Source: Lichenostomus cassidix
Lineage: Eukaryota; Chordata; Aves; Passeriformes; Meliphagidae
Assembly (NCBI GenBank): GCA_008360975.2
Contig: CM039182.1
Coordinates: forward strand, 59,222,491-59,286,490
Length of the DNA: 64,000 nt
Direction: 5' to 3'
The notes below the pieces were generated by a model. The model ran no database searches. It was not told the origin of the DNA and was given only the letters and a program-made list of their open reading frames with translations. The translations under genes and the position numbers were made by a program. Shown here piece by piece: positions 13,712 through 26,990 of the stretch (positions are counted from its first letter, which is position 1; every line of letters begins with the position of its first letter).

Positions 13712-16700
13712 AATAGAAAGATTGAAAATAACATGCCATGGTTCTCTGAGTATTAGGGTATTAATTACAGGAAACAAGTGGAGTGCTTGTGATGGCCATT
13801 AGTACAAAATTTCTTATTGTACTCCATATCTACCTTACAGGGTGAATCAAGTGCTAGCTGAGGCAATTTCATGTTTAAAAGAACTGAAAACATTGTGTAA
13901 GTACACTGATGACCCCATTTTGAGAGTTTTGCCATCAACCCATTCTGGGCACTGGATTAATTCTTAAGCAAGTTAAGAGCTCAGTTCAGCAATGACTTGA
14001 GCTGTAAATCAGCAAATAATCTCACTGAAGTGAACAACACCATTTTGTGCTCATGGCTACACACTAAGCCAGGCACTTAATTCCACCCCTATCAGAGTAC
14101 ACACTGACATGCCTGGCTTTCTGTGCTGGGTCCAGGCTTCCCATCAGCAGCATGGTATTGTCAATCACTGCACTCTGATGTATGACTTTTTGCTAACCTT
14201 ACGAGATGTCATTTTAATTTTTTTTTACTTTAAATTCTGTTATTTTTTCCACTCTGCCTTCTGGTTTTTGAACATTGTGAGAGCATTTCGCACATGTTTT
14301 TTGACTTTCCCAGTAACCACAAGGGTTCAAATCATGCTATTTTTGGTGATTGTAGTGATTTAGTGAAAGCTGGGGTTCCTACGCAGTTGCCCAGTTTCAA
14401 AGGCTGGGGCTTTAAAAAAAAAAGCCAAAACAATAAATGCTACAAAACCTGTGATGAGATCATGAGTGCTGACAATATAGGGTGTGATAGCTGTGAAAAA
14501 AGAGACTTATTCCCTGTCACAATGGTATGAGATCAAATCCCAAGAATTTATTAGGGACTACATATTTTCTTGCTCAATATTTCTAAAGCGGCTACCACAA
14601 AATTCCCCTCTAGTTGGGGGTGGGCTGTTTCTGACCCTTTGGGCAGCCATATTTTTTCATTTATTTTTCACTTCCCTGCCTTCCAGCACCTACTTAGCCT
14701 GTTTCCCTCATTTACATTAAGAAGACTGAAGAGTTATCAAAACTTCACCTTCCTGCCTGTCCATAACCACATAAATTCATCGAACCCATAAATTAAAGGC
14801 AGCAGTGTGTACATCCTGTCTGAATGTAAAGAGCTTTCAGCTTTCTGGACATGTAGATTAATTTTCTTCCCCCCCCCCCCCGTTGCGCTGAACGATGTTG
14901 AAATGCTGCCACCTTCTGATAAACACTTGTGCTGCCAGAGGGCTGCAGAAGCACATTCCCCCATTTCCTCCAGACTTACAAGTTGATTTATACTGATCCT
15001 CAACTGCATTGCTGCAATATATAACATGACAAGTTAAACGCAGTGCCTGCCAAAAAATCTTGATAGGCTCAGCTTTTGTGCAGCGGCACTTGAAAAGACC
15101 ATTACTGCTGCCATCCAACTAAAGTATGCTCAAGATTTTTGACAGTGAATTATCTGAACAGCAGTTTATCTCAATGTTCACTTGGTGTTATAACAATTTA
15201 AAGATTAAGAAGATGGGAGATAAAAAAAAAAAGAAATAAGAGGAAAACCTGATTTTGTTTAAACTACGGAAAACTGGAATTACTTTTCCTGTGAGTTTTA
15301 AATCAATGCTGTATTTACTCCCAAATGCATTTCAGAGCACACAAGTGGGCTGATAATTAACATAGGTGTAGATCACATTTAATTTTTGTCATTTGTTGTC
15401 AAGATCTTAGGTCTTAAAAAATCCACCTATGGTTGGTTGTGGCTTCTCAGAGACAGCTTTTGTGCCGTCTTCAAGGCAGTGGCTTCAAAACTGAGCCAGT
15501 GAGGAATAGATCTGAGTTTCTCATCTGCCTCTCTGTAAGGCTTGTGTCCTGCTCTCTGAACCTCTTTAGAAGATATGAAATCAATAGCTGCATGACTGCT
15601 GCAGTGAATAGGACGCAGAGCCCCATCTCAAGAAAGCATCATTCTCACTTCTTGTTTGCAGCTCAGGAGAGCAGAATATATTTTCCACCATTCTATTTCT
15701 GTAGACCAGAAATCACCTCTGGGTGCTATGACAAGGCTATCCTAAGACCATTCTCAAATCTGAGCATTGCAATAAGATCCTTCTGCTCATTATTTGTGTG
15801 ATCAAGTACTTGAAACTAAGTAAACTTTTCTGGCTGAAATGTATTAATTAGGAGATAAGGTTTTGAGTCAACTAAGACCTTTTGCAAACTCTTGCAAATT
15901 TAAGCATATTATTCTGGTGTCATAATTAAAAGAATTGTTGAAATAATCAGAATATTTGTTCATTTTCTAAACCTAAGGTTTTGATTTGCCAATCCACAAT
16001 TATTTGTTAATCTTAGTATTCAAAGATTGCTAAAACCTCAGAAAGAATTATTTTCCTTCTCATTCGAGCCGAAATACCCACCTTATTTTTGTTTTCTGAA
16101 ACTCCAGCTGGACCAAAAAACCCTGTTGTTTTCTACTGAACACTCAGAAGTACCTTAGCCAGGAGCTACCAGCAATTAGTGGCTTCAAGGTAAAAAAAAC
16201 CTCAACCCCAAAAAGCTCCAAAGCAAGTAATGTTGTAGGAGCAGCACCATACTGTGCCCTCTCTGGTTGTTACGACGTGCCAAGAATAATGTTAAGAGGT
16301 GCCACAAGCAGTGCGCTGCCTGAAAGCTGGGTGGTGGGGACAAGAGGCTAAACCAGAAACTTCTCTGTGGACTTGTAGTGTTCCTTAAGCTGCTTCTAAA
16401 AGGTTTGTCAAACCCAAACAGGAGGGCAAGTCCCATGTCATTTGGCTTAAGTTACTTAGGCAGGATCTGCGCCTCTATATTTAGGGCCTGTAAATCAAAA
16501 GGAGTTGCAGATTGCTGGCCTGAGCTACCTATTACGATAAATGCCAATCACTTAGATATTTAAGTCAAGAAAGTTCAGCTTCATTTCATGTTGGAAAGTG
16601 TTTCTGATGGAAAAAAAATATTTCATGTGAGTTAAACAAAGCTCACTAAACAGTACTCTGCCAGAGTGTCTTTACACATTCGTACATGAACATTTCATTT

Positions 16701-18084
16701 CCTCCAGCAATTGAAGACCTTGTTTCTTTTACCATAAACATTACTCAGTGATGTTATAATTAATTTCATTACTCTACTGTAAAAAGTTGATCCTTTCTTC
16801 GAGCCACTTTTGGTTCATTTTCCTAAGTAGTGAGGTATTAACAGCATCATGAGCAATACAAGAAAACAAGATTTCATGTATTGGTTGTATTTCTGTGCAC
16901 CATATTGAAAGTACACCACAGTGACAAAAACTCCATGCTTAATGGCAGTGCAACACAGAATGACTTTTCTACATATTAATTATCTGAATTAGACTCCATA
17001 TTCTGGCTTGGATGAAAGCTTTCAGCAAGAACTGAGCAGGAGACCTGACAGCAGCTACAGAGAACTGGAGAGGAAGCAAAATCCTCTGATGCATTCTAGG
17101 AGACGTTGTGTCACCAGAAATGAAGGCACCTGTTTGAGCCCAAGAGGAAAAAGATAAAAGAAAATTAGTGAGACACATTTACTTGAACTTCAAAAAATTT
17201 GATCTTATCATGGTATGAGTACTGGAAAAGGTAGAGACTTCTGTATCCTGATCCAAATCACTGTGTAAGTATGTGTTCAAAATAAATGTCAGTGATTACT
17301 GCTTCACAGATATAAAAAACATCTTGACAGCAATGAGTAGGCATGGTAAAGTAGGTCAAAATTTCTAGTGCTCTTTGCAGGCAATGGCAATTCCTTGGAG
17401 TCAGTGGAGAAGGGGAGACCCTTTTTGTGTCAATACTACGCCATTTCTGAATTACACTTCAATTGCACAAACAGTGCATTTTAGAAAAAACAGCGGATAT
17501 TCCACTGCAAACCAGATGACATTTTAGAAATGTCATTTGACATGAGTTGTTCTTTTAAGAGCAAGTTCCTACTTCTGCTAATGGCTGGGAGAAATTACCG
17601 CCCACGTCACTTAGTATTATCATATCTGCTCCACCTTCCAGACTCTTAGGCATCTTGGTACTTCTGGCAGTGATGCATGCTGCTGTGACCCACGAGCTGC
17701 TCCAAAACCAGTGAAAAATTATGCAAGAAATAGCCCTGGGTTTTAGAGAAACACTTTAATTAACTACAGTCAAAAGGATCACTGTCTTTCTTAATTTAGC
17801 AATGTTATAAATTATTGTCTACCTTACCAGTGATCAGTCTGAGTGAGTCAGAAACAGAGGTATCACCAGGGCTTTGTATTAATTTTGAGCTCAGATGCCA
17901 GCCTCTGACTGCCTCAGGGATGCTTTTTTCCCCAATCACCCCTCAGCAAACCTCCAAAGAGGGGTACACATCCTTCAGGCAGTTCTTCACAGTTTGGAGA
18001 CACAAACATCTCCTCTTCCTCAGGTAGTTCAGATCAATATCTGCTTTAGCCTGTAGTGAATTAAGTTTCCTGGGGTGACTGTGC
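13712..18084. other. Non-coding DNA, no gene recognised
   Basis: Contains a run of 13 C at 14869-14881, and just after it a moderately GC-rich stretch (14882-15120) that looks less repetitive than its surroundings. The frame at 15433-15801 (122 codons) has no domain and no neighbouring exon-like sequence. No known repeat was recognised. Confidence 0.55.
14869..14881 (+). repeat. Poly-C tract (13 C)
   Basis: An uninterrupted run of C directly before CGTTGCGCTG. Such runs are error-prone in assembly, so the exact length may be wrong. Confidence 0.9.
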
Positions 18085-18136
18085 TTTTTTTTCCTTTTTT
18101 TTTCCCCTTTTCTTTTTTTTCTTTTTTTTTCTTTTT
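18085..18136 (+). repeat. T-rich polypyrimidine tract
   Basis: Roughly fifty bases of T broken only by C, in blocks of five to ten T. It could be a low-complexity slippage tract or an eroded poly(A) tail in antisense. No LINE or processed gene body adjoins it that I can recognise. Confidence 0.9.
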
Positions 18137-20340
18137 GATTAGGATTTGTGCTTCATTCCTTCACCTTTCTTGCACAGCAGCCATTAGCTTCAGTTTAGCT
18201 CTCTGCTAACTCCATATATCACTTCACTACAAGAGATTTCTTAGAAATCGACCTTAGCACTCTGAATAAAAGCACAACCTGCCCTTTGATTTCTGGAAAG
18301 TGTCCGTCTGTGGGATGTCAGAGTACCACAACAATGAGCTGCTGGATGATCTGCAGCTGGCCTTTTCTCAGTGCCTTAAGCAATATTAGCTCTGTTTTCT
18401 GATTTCCCGCTTGGACCCACTTTGGTGCTACATTTCTCAAATGCTGGAGCATGTTGCTGGAATGTAAACACTGTAATACCAAAATCAGCTGCTCCTCCAT
18501 CTGTAATTATCATTTAAACATTTCATTCTCGATATGCAAGAAGAAGAAACATTGACAGATTTGAGGGCATCATTAGCAGTGCACTGCTGATAAGAACCCC
18601 TAGCATATTTCAGCTGGAGGTGGGAAAGCACTGCTCCAGTGAGAGGTCCCTTCCCACAGTCATGGCTTCTGCAGGTGTCAGCCCACACAGTTATTTCAGC
18701 TCTGGTGTTTTGTTTTGTTTTTAATTAGGACACACTGTGCTGAGAATTCGTACTTAGGAGAAATGTAAATAAAAGCTACTGTGGCTTCTAGAAAGTAGCT
18801 GTGTAGGAACCACAACTCAGCATTGACCTCAGCCATTGCTGGACACGTGTGAGCCTGGAGCTACAATCACAGGTTTGTGTGCAGAGGGATGTGGTCTCAA
18901 GGGCAGAGCCAAACTGTGAACCAGGTGGTTCCCAACCCTAACAGCCTCTTTTCAGAAATCAAGGTACTTCATTACCCTTTGCTCCTCAGTGACTTTTCTG
19001 CACATGGAATGTACCAGTCAGTCCCTTACCACCCTTATTTTAGACAAAATTATTCAAATCACTGAAGCATCAGGTGTTATACTGAGGATAACCATGAAAG
19101 TAGGTTGGGAGGTGACACCTAGACATCAAATTTCTGTCAGAAAACAGATTATAACTGCAAATACCATTCAGGCCAAAATGCTGTCCATATTGCCAGAAAA
19201 AAAACTTTGAAAAAAAATTGTTACAAAGAATATTTTAAGTTTAATTTTTGTTTTAGGCGTGTGTGGGAAGAAAGGAAAATTTTTTCTCTGCTTGAAAAAA
19301 AAGGTTGCATTAAAATATTATAACAAGCTGTTACAGTATTTCCTAAATCAAACATTTTAAAACTTTCATTTGTGCAAATTTTACAAAATGGTAGACTATC
19401 TTGAAACATGTGTTCTGTGTTGTAAAACTTGCTACTACCTTTTTTTTTTTTTTTTTTTTTGGAGTGGGTTTTAATAAAACTGAGGAGGTTCTACCAAATT
19501 TTAACTTGAGCAAAAAAAACTTTCACTTGAAAACTTGGGGAAAAAAATACTTGAAAGAACCATTCATCCATGCCTATGCAAACCTTCACTCGATCCACAC
19601 TAACAAGCAAGAGGATGCCAATATAGAAACGCAGGCACTTGGCTCTGAGCTGAGGGAGACCAAGAGGACAAACAGTTTTTGTGAGGAGAAGACTGCCCAC
19701 AAGGCATTTCTGTAGTAAAAAGACCTATGCCTACTGGCGTGAGGAGCAAACATCCGAGATGCTTATTTGATCAGCCGTAAGGTAAATATAAAAGAAATAA
19801 GATAAAATGCTACTAGATTTTCACTGCTTTCCCCCCTCTCTTATTGAGCTTCACTTTTCATTTTCTATTAAGGTCAACTGGGCAGGCTTTTCTGAAACTC
19901 CTATATGTTGAAATGTAAATAAAATAAAACAAGCAGGAGGCAGATGAAAAGAAATGACTGGTCCTAATGAGTGTAAGTTTATACTCTGTACTACAGAGCC
20001 GACAGGAACATCCCACAGACAGGGTCAGATACTGAAGGCGATGTTTACAGCTCCACAGACATCAGCTGAGGGCTCAGCCGGGACATTGAGCCTGGTTTCT
20101 ACCATTGCAGGAAGCGTCGTCACGCTGCCTTTTGGTCACTCTTTGGCATCTGCAGAGCAGAGACACTTCTGCACAGAGGTTGCTCCAACCCTTTCCCTTC
20201 TCCCTCTCCCGTGATGCAGCACCCAAAAGGCTCAAGAGGAAAGGATGCATGTGGCTGCCCTCTTCCTCCATCAGGCAGTGAGAGGGAAGGGGGAGAAAGG
20301 GGGGGAAAACCATTCAGCCCCATGCGTTTCTCTTTCTGCC
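18137..20340. other. Non-coding DNA, no gene recognised
   Basis: Holds a pure run of 20 T at 19441-19460 and several A-rich patches. Open frames reach 104 codons at most and are low in complexity. No gene or repeat family recognised. Confidence 0.55.
19441..19460 (+). repeat. Poly-T tract (20 T)
   Basis: Uninterrupted run of T. No poly(A) signal or gene-like body could be tied to it on the minus strand. Confidence 0.95.
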
Positions 20341-20349
20341 AGCAGCTGA

Positions 20350-21130
20350 TGGGGAGCTGCCGCCAGCCTTCCTGTTAGAAGTTTACAGAAAAGGTGAGCT
20401 CATCTAATTTGATTAGGACTGTCACCATCAGACAGTGTTTGCAATTAGTCCACGCCAACCTTATTCAGGCTTTGGATGCCTTTCAGCGGCGAAAAAGGGA
20501 ACACTTGAGCTCCATTGAATTGGAGCGTGGCATCTGCTGCATGCTTGGGGGAGAGGTTGGGGGTCAGTGCTTGATTTTGATAAAGTGTGCCAGATTAATT
20601 GTCTTTGGTAATCCTGTTTGTCATGGTAGATGTGCAGAGAAGTCTTTGTGGCACAGCCTGACATATGGGCTGGCCGGCTGCTTGCCTATTCAGTCCCTCC
20701 CAGCACATGCTCTTCACAGTTGGCCTAGTTCCCAGTGCCTTGTTTTCCAGGGGAGCCAGCCTCCTGCGCCTATTCAGCTGGCCCCCCGCTCCACAAACAG
20801 GCTCCCTAATCTTCAGGCCTGTCTGGGCTATTCAAAGTGATTGCATTATTCAAAGAGATCAAGAAAGAGAACGGGGCGGGAGGGGTAAGTGCAAGAGGGG
20901 GAAAGAGAGCGGTGCAATTTGGAAAAGAAATAAGCAGCCATGTACTTCAGGCAGAGCTCTTCAGGAGGCTGATTATAGTCCCTCTCCAAATCTGAATCTA
21001 TCGTGAAATTATACCCTGCCTCTTTTGTAAAATAAATGCTAATAAGAGGTAATTTGGACCCCGCTGATTATTAACTTCAATGGAGATGGTCTTTTTCCCC
21101 CATGTTTTTGTTATGAATTCTTGGATTTCT
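20350..21130. promoter_or_regulatory. Candidate conserved non-coding element (enhancer-like)
   Basis: This block differs from the AT-rich surroundings: moderate GC, no simple repeats over most of its length, and many transcription-factor-like words. At 20405-20415 it has TAATTTGATTA, a fit to the P3 dimer site TAATYNRATTA of paired-class homeodomains. Two ATTCAAAG words, 18 bp apart, lie at 20830-20837 and 20848-20855 (weak TCF/LEF-like cores), with further TAAT/ATTA words near 21030-21075. A 148-codon frame (20394-20840) crosses it but has no recognisable domain. Conservation is inferred from texture only and has not been tested. Confidence 0.4.
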
Positions 21131-23597
21131 CCCCCCGTTAGGATTCATGCTCCACAGCAAAAGAAGAAACAAGAGAGTTAAGGAGCAGGACAAACGTGAC
21201 ATGACAGAGGATAGGCGAGTGTCTAGCTTGGCAGACCAGTCTGGAGTTACTGAGACACCAAAAATGAATCAGTGTCCTGAGCATGGATCCAGCACACCCA
21301 CGCTCCCACAGCTTAAGTGCAGAGCCTGTCTTGCAGCTGTACAGCCACCTTACAACAATTTGCTTCCCCAGGGAAGGGGAGAAGGGACATGGATCTAAGT
21401 TGATTAGACAAGGAAATAGAAGTCGCTGAAACTATCCTTACCTGGGTTTCTTAAGTGCTATTTGATTGTGCGTTTAATTACAGGTTCATAGATGTTTACA
21501 AGAGCTCTTAGGATACATAGACTCTCATTTTCTAAATGGGAACAGCTTTGGAGAAATGCTGAGAATTCAATATGTCTGCCAAGACCTCAACTTCTACAGG
21601 CCATAACCTAAGATACTTCAAACCCCATCTTGAGTTGGCTAAAGTCAAGTTTTCTGCCAAAGAACAATCTTCTAAGTGTATGAGTAACATATCAATAGGA
21701 AAAAAACAAGCCAAACCCAAAAACAAACAAAAAAAACCCCCACAACACCCCCAAACAACTCCCCCCCAACCAATTAAAAATAAAGCACATCCTCACTACA
21801 TTTTTACCTTTTTATGATTCAAAGGAGCAGCAGAAAGAAATTGATGCTGTTGAAATATACATCTTGTATGAATATGCAGAGAACACACTGTGTCCCATTC
21901 ATAAACTGCCCTGAACCAGAGCATAGGTACGCTAGTTATTTCCTGTACCAAGAATGAGGTGGCATTAGTGTGGTGTTATTTGCATGTGCTGTATGGTCAT
22001 CTGACAGATCTTTACAGTCATCTGCCACATTTCAGCCAATTTTGAAGAATTCTCAAAACCTCTACCTGATGCACTGTTAAAATTTGGTATAGTGTCCTGC
22101 AAGAAAACAACCAAAACACTGAAGAATGACAGGGAGAATCTAAGACAGTTCAAAAGATAATCCTTTGATTTTATTTTAAGCCATCTTACTCCAATTTTAC
22201 CTCTTTATGCTGCTCCCATAATGCCTTTAGCATCTTCCTTGATCCTTGTCCAGAATTTTCTGATTAACAGTTTGACATATCAGTTCTTGGCTTCTCCTGA
22301 GCCCCAGAACTTCCTCTCAGCAGACAAATCACAGTCACTGTGATGTCATCTGCAAAGGCTCAGCACTACCCACACTAAATTCAGTTTAACATTACAGAGA
22401 TCAGAGTTTGTTTGCCCCATTTTCCTTGTGCTTACCATTTGGAAGTTACCCATGTTTATGTCAGCTGCCAAATAATGTTTTAGTACTGTTTTCATCTCTG
22501 CCCCAGAGAGCACATGTACTGTGTTTTAAGTACAGCACCCATAATCTGTTTAAGAGGGAAGATTGCATGGTTTTGATATTAGTGAGGAGGAAGGCTACCC
22601 CATGTCATATCAAGCAAACACATTGTGCATGTTTATTTGACTCTTTCCCCTGCTATTTCTGCTACTGCTGCTCTCACTGAGATTCGTTTCCCCTACTCTC
22701 CTACATACTGAAATAGATACTGTATTGTAACTATAAGTCAAGGAATGTAGGACAACCAACATCTCTTAAGTGTCCTCTTCTAGGACAGTGTGTAGCCTGA
22801 ATGAGAGTTGTAGAACAGAATTACCATTCTCTGTTTAGGCCTGTGTTTCCCTACTGTTCCTGCTAGATGATTCATTTTTCAGACTAATAAAAAGATAATT
22901 TCTGAGACGACTGTTCTTCCAGTAAGGAACAACAGTACACAAACGATCTAGACAAACACAGCAAACTGGAGTTGCTATGGGGCTGACAAACCAGAAGCAG
23001 GCACATCTGATGACATGAAGACTTCGAGGCCATTAGGCTTTTGCTGGGTGTGTGCTACAGGAGAGTGATGGCATGCTCAAGTCAGTAATCTCATTTTTAA
23101 TCACAGTTTTGTCCATGTAGCAGAAGGATAGATTGATTTATTTTTGCCACAATGTTGGTATGTCTCTTAGAGACATACAAATCTTCATCTTTGAAGAGTT
23201 CCAAATAAAAAAAGGGATTTTGTATCTTTGAATTTACTGATTAATATATCTGCAACAATATGATTTTTCCCCCATAAACAAAGCTTCAGAAATTATATTT
23301 GTTGCAGACAGATCTAATGGAAAGAGGAGAAGTATGCCAAGTCTTAATATTCATCACAAATATTTTCCAGTTCCCTGAGAAGTTGAAAGTTTCATCCATC
23401 CTTGGAAAAATATCCTGATCTAAGATATATTCATAAACACAATTATCAGAGAAATTAGTAGAACCTAAAAATTTGGTTTTAATACTTCACACCAAGAAGT
23501 TAATTCAGGAGATAAAGTTTCTCATGACTGTCATAAAGTCTGAGAAGAATGAGAAAAAAATCAGTAAATAGTCCAAACTGAATTATTGTCATTCAGT
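21131..23597. other. Non-coding DNA, no gene recognised
   Basis: Includes an A/C-rich low-complexity tract at about 21699-21784. The remainder is unique AT-rich sequence with no supported open frame. Confidence 0.55.
21699..21784 (+). repeat. A/C-rich low-complexity tract
   Basis: Blocks of A alternate with runs of C over about 85 bases, with almost no G or T. It resembles a degraded (CAAA)n or (CCAA)n simple repeat. Confidence 0.85.
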
Positions 23598-23603
23598 GAA
23601 TTT

Positions 23604-23768
23604 GAGTTAAGGCGAAGTGGTTAGAGCACCAGCCTTCTAGAGTTCAAGAAAGGTTTCGATAACACTCTCAGGCACATGGTGTGATTCGTGGGGTGGTCCT
23701 GTGCAGGGCCAGGAGAGCATTTATTTCAACGATCCTTGTGGGTCCCTTCCAGCTAAGAATAGTCTAGG
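23604..23768 (+). mobile_element. tRNA-derived SINE with CR1-like tail (TguSINE1-like)
   Basis: The head looks like a decayed tRNA: a box A-like GGCGAAGTGGTTAGAGCA at 23611-23628 and a box B-like GGTTTCGATAAC at 23652-23663, about the spacing of a polymerase III promoter. The tail from about 23666 carries CTCAGGCACATGGTGTGATTC, then a GGGCCAGGAG box and GATCCTTGTGGGTCCCTTCC, the 3'-end words of avian CR1 LINEs. Such tRNA-CR1 chimeras are reported from passerines and are thought to be moved by CR1 machinery. The junction after GGCCAGGAG is disrupted by extra T-rich sequence. A six-base GAATTT on both sides (23598-23603 and 23769-23774) may be a target duplication or chance. It is not a working tRNA gene. 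Confidence 0.8.
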
Positions 23769-25200
23769 GAATTTTAGCTATTCAAATTATTCCAGTTGCA
23801 TTTTCAACGGAAGCAATAAAAATCATTTAAGGAATACCTTAAGACTATCTTAAGAAAGAAGGAAGGAATCTTCTTTCCTCCAGTGTCTCTGTAAGTTGGC
23901 CATGGGCAGGTGGCAACAGTCAATAGGAGTTTCTAATATCAGCTATCCCTGCTGCACTTATATCTCCCTTTCCTCCCTTGTTTAAACCACAAAGATTTAT
24001 GAGGAATTAGATGCCTTCTTGCTCTAGGGATAGTTTGAAGGATTTCAGTATTTTTAGCAACTTAATGCATAACGAGAGATCCTTCAAAGATTAAAATAAA
24101 TTAAAAACTGGGACTTTCCATGTGAATTTAGTAAAATCCTTAAATATATTTTGAGTAATGCTTGCCATGTATTTTTATTGCAACCAACAGCAAACTTCTG
24201 ATTTAGTGTGTGACCTAGTACAGCCCACGTAGAAAATAGCAGGGAAGGAAGGAAATTAATTTATTACTGCCCTCTAACTTGCAAGTTAAAACCAAACGTG
24301 ATATTAACACACATGAACGTGTTGTTGAAACTCAACTGTATTGAGTTATATTACGCTGGCATTAAGCAGCTCTTGTAGGAAGATTGTTGGTATGAACAAA
24401 GTCATCTTTCCAAAAAAAGTTGTTCTCAGTGTATAAGTACATCATAAATAGAGTGTTTGCGTCCCCAGATTCTTCTTAATTATCATGTTCTCCTTCTATT
24501 ACCCCCTTTTGCAAAATGAATTTTTTATTTCTACAGAGAATAAACTAAGTTCCTGATCTTTCCTGGATTATTGGTCTTATAAGTTACTAAAAGCACCAAA
24601 AAATTGTATTTGAGCAAGGTAACACATGCATGTTGTTATGTTGTATGACACAGTCACACTGGTTGTAAATTAATACTTGTAATATATGCAGTGAAAGGTC
24701 ATTGACAAAACAAGAGCCTTATTAGAGGTACAGCTATTATGCTATGATTTTCTTTGTACATATCTAAAATTCCATGTCTCTGGAATCTTTGATAAATCCA
24801 AAGGTAAAAATGGGACATGAAATTTTGCACACCATTAAATATTACATCTTTTACTTTTTTACATTAATATTTAAGTATCACACCAAAGAAAACCCAAAAT
24901 TGATATTCCAGCCTTATGAGAACTACATCAGTTACCTGCCATCAGTGAAGGTTAGAACTAGTCATTTGCATCATAAAGTCCTCAAAGAAGACACAAATAA
25001 CTCCTTGTAAAAATAAACAGATTATACTTTCTGTATCTTCATGAAAGCAACATAATGTTATACATTAATTATATGTATTTTGTACATATTTTCACAAGAA
25101 GGAATAAATTTGGGCTGACACAATTCTTCATTGGTGTGAATTTATATCCCTTTGAGTAGCCAAGAGATTGCTGCTATCCTGATTTAGGAGCACTCACTAC

Positions 25201-25237
25201 TTTGAAGACTGAGTACTATTTTGAAGACTGAGTATAT
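25201..25237 (+). repeat. 19-bp direct tandem duplication
   Basis: TTTGAAGACTGAGTACTAT (25201-25219) is repeated at once as TTTGAAGACTGAGTATAT (25220-25237), differing by about one base. It looks like a recent slippage duplication. Confidence 0.9.
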
Positions 25238-26689
25238 TTCTGTCTCTTATTGTCCCACATTCTTAAGGTCTTTTATGGAGTTGGGAACTGAAACAGAGAA
25301 AACTAAAGTAGTACAATCAGAGAGCAAGAAAAGTTTTTGCTAAACAGGGAATATCCTTTCATTTGTACCACTCACAGGATTATTGAGTTAGAGCATAATA
25401 AATTAATCTCAACATACTGTTTTACATTTTTGCTCACGCCTCCATTTTAAGGTCAGAAAGGTCCCAGTCATCTCACTGAACGCATCAGGAGTGAGAGCAA
25501 GCCCAGGGCTGTAAGGACACATACCTCTGACAAGCAGCACAGTTGCTCTGGCTGAGGCTTCTACCTTGTCCTCTGGTCCCTGTGACAGCAGTAACCAGGG
25601 CAAGCTTCAGTGTTCCAACACTTGAAAGAAATACATCAGAGAGCATTAGAAAATACACAGGATAAAGTAAAGATCAAAAAAATGATGGTACACACAGTAA
25701 ATGTCAGCCTAATGTTCTGCCATGCATCTTTTAAAATAATCCTGGGACAGAAGCATGTGTTTTGGGTTGGATTCACCTCATTTGACTTCAATAACCTAAA
25801 AGTCAAGTGCCTAACTAGAGCTCAGTTTTAGAGCACACAACATACACAAGAGGAGCAACCATCTTCTCCAGAGGGCAGTTAGTCCTGCTCCAAGATACCT
25901 GATCTCAGGATTAACCTCTGGAATTACACTTTACATATTAGATACAAGGGGGAAAATGGGTGGTGTAGTTCAGATGGCTAAGTTTCAGCTCAATGAAAAC
26001 CTCTTTTAGTGTTACCAGTGGAATTTTTTCAGGCAAAAAATATTAGGATTTTGTCCAACTGTTGTTATTACACACCGCTGTGGGACCATAATGCTCTCTG
26101 TACTTCATAGGATAGAATGTTGTTCTGCCCAATAAGGACTTGATATTTTCATGGATGCAGTTTTTACTTTAAAATAAGCTATCAAAGTAAATTTCCATGC
26201 AGTTTTGTTATTTGCTAGAAAATAAAATTATTTTCCACAGAAATGGCACAATATTTTTCATATGCTCTGGTTTATTATGATAGCTTGCACCATTCAAAGT
26301 AGTGTTTCAGATAAACTGACCAGCCATTGTAAATGCTGTCCAAGAGAAAGAAGTGAGAACAGAGAGAGGCCCCACGAGTAAGAAAGTATTGCTAATTACT
26401 CTGTGTAAGAAGACTACTGAATCTGTCTCACCAAAGTCTGAAGTGCAATTGATGTGGCTGAATCAGGAGACATAAGCAATTGAATATTTTTTCTCTTACT
26501 GATACCCACCCTAGTACTGGGGTAGGCAATAAAGTCTTTAGTGAGCCAGAAGAAAAATTGTCCATTTATTGCCAGATTATGCAAGAAACACGTGGAGTGC
26601 ATAAAGATCCGGTCAGGCTAAGAGGGGATCTTATGTGGAACAAATCTTACCAGTGATCAAGGAATCTGAAATGATGAATTTATCAGTCT

Positions 26690-26990
26690 TTTCTGGACAG
26701 GCCCCCTTTTAGCCCCCACTTTTCTTTCTGGCTTCTCTATTTCCCCTTCCCCCAGTCCCTTCAAAGCTTCCAACCACTGTCATTATTTCCCATGTTTGCA
26801 AATGGATAAGCAAAGAGTCCTGTTTCTCAGAAATCCCCTGCAATCAGCTGGCTCACTCCATCTCCCCACCCCCAGCCCACTGCTCTCCCCCTCCACTGTG
26901 CACAATGTCCTGGTGACAGGTGGTTGCTGCTTTCTGTAATTCTGGATACAACTCCAGTCAGACTCAGTGGCCTGTAAAAAAACCTAGAGC
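26690..26990. promoter_or_regulatory. Possible regulatory block (C-rich, E-box and TALE-like words)
   Basis: A pyrimidine-rich, GC-elevated stretch inside AT-rich DNA. It has GTGACAGGTGG near 26914-26924, which joins a TGACAG TALE-type word to a CAGGTG E-box, and CAATCAGCTGGC near 26841-26852. There are no long open frames. Functional status is a guess from composition. Confidence 0.25.

Noticed and set aside
20394..20840. 148-codon open frame (plus)
   Set aside because: No domain and no exon signals I can defend. Kept only as a reason to test the block for coding constraint.
23604..23665. Possible tRNA gene
   Set aside because: Box A and box B are present, but the stems do not pair well and the unit continues into a CR1-type tail, so it is a SINE.
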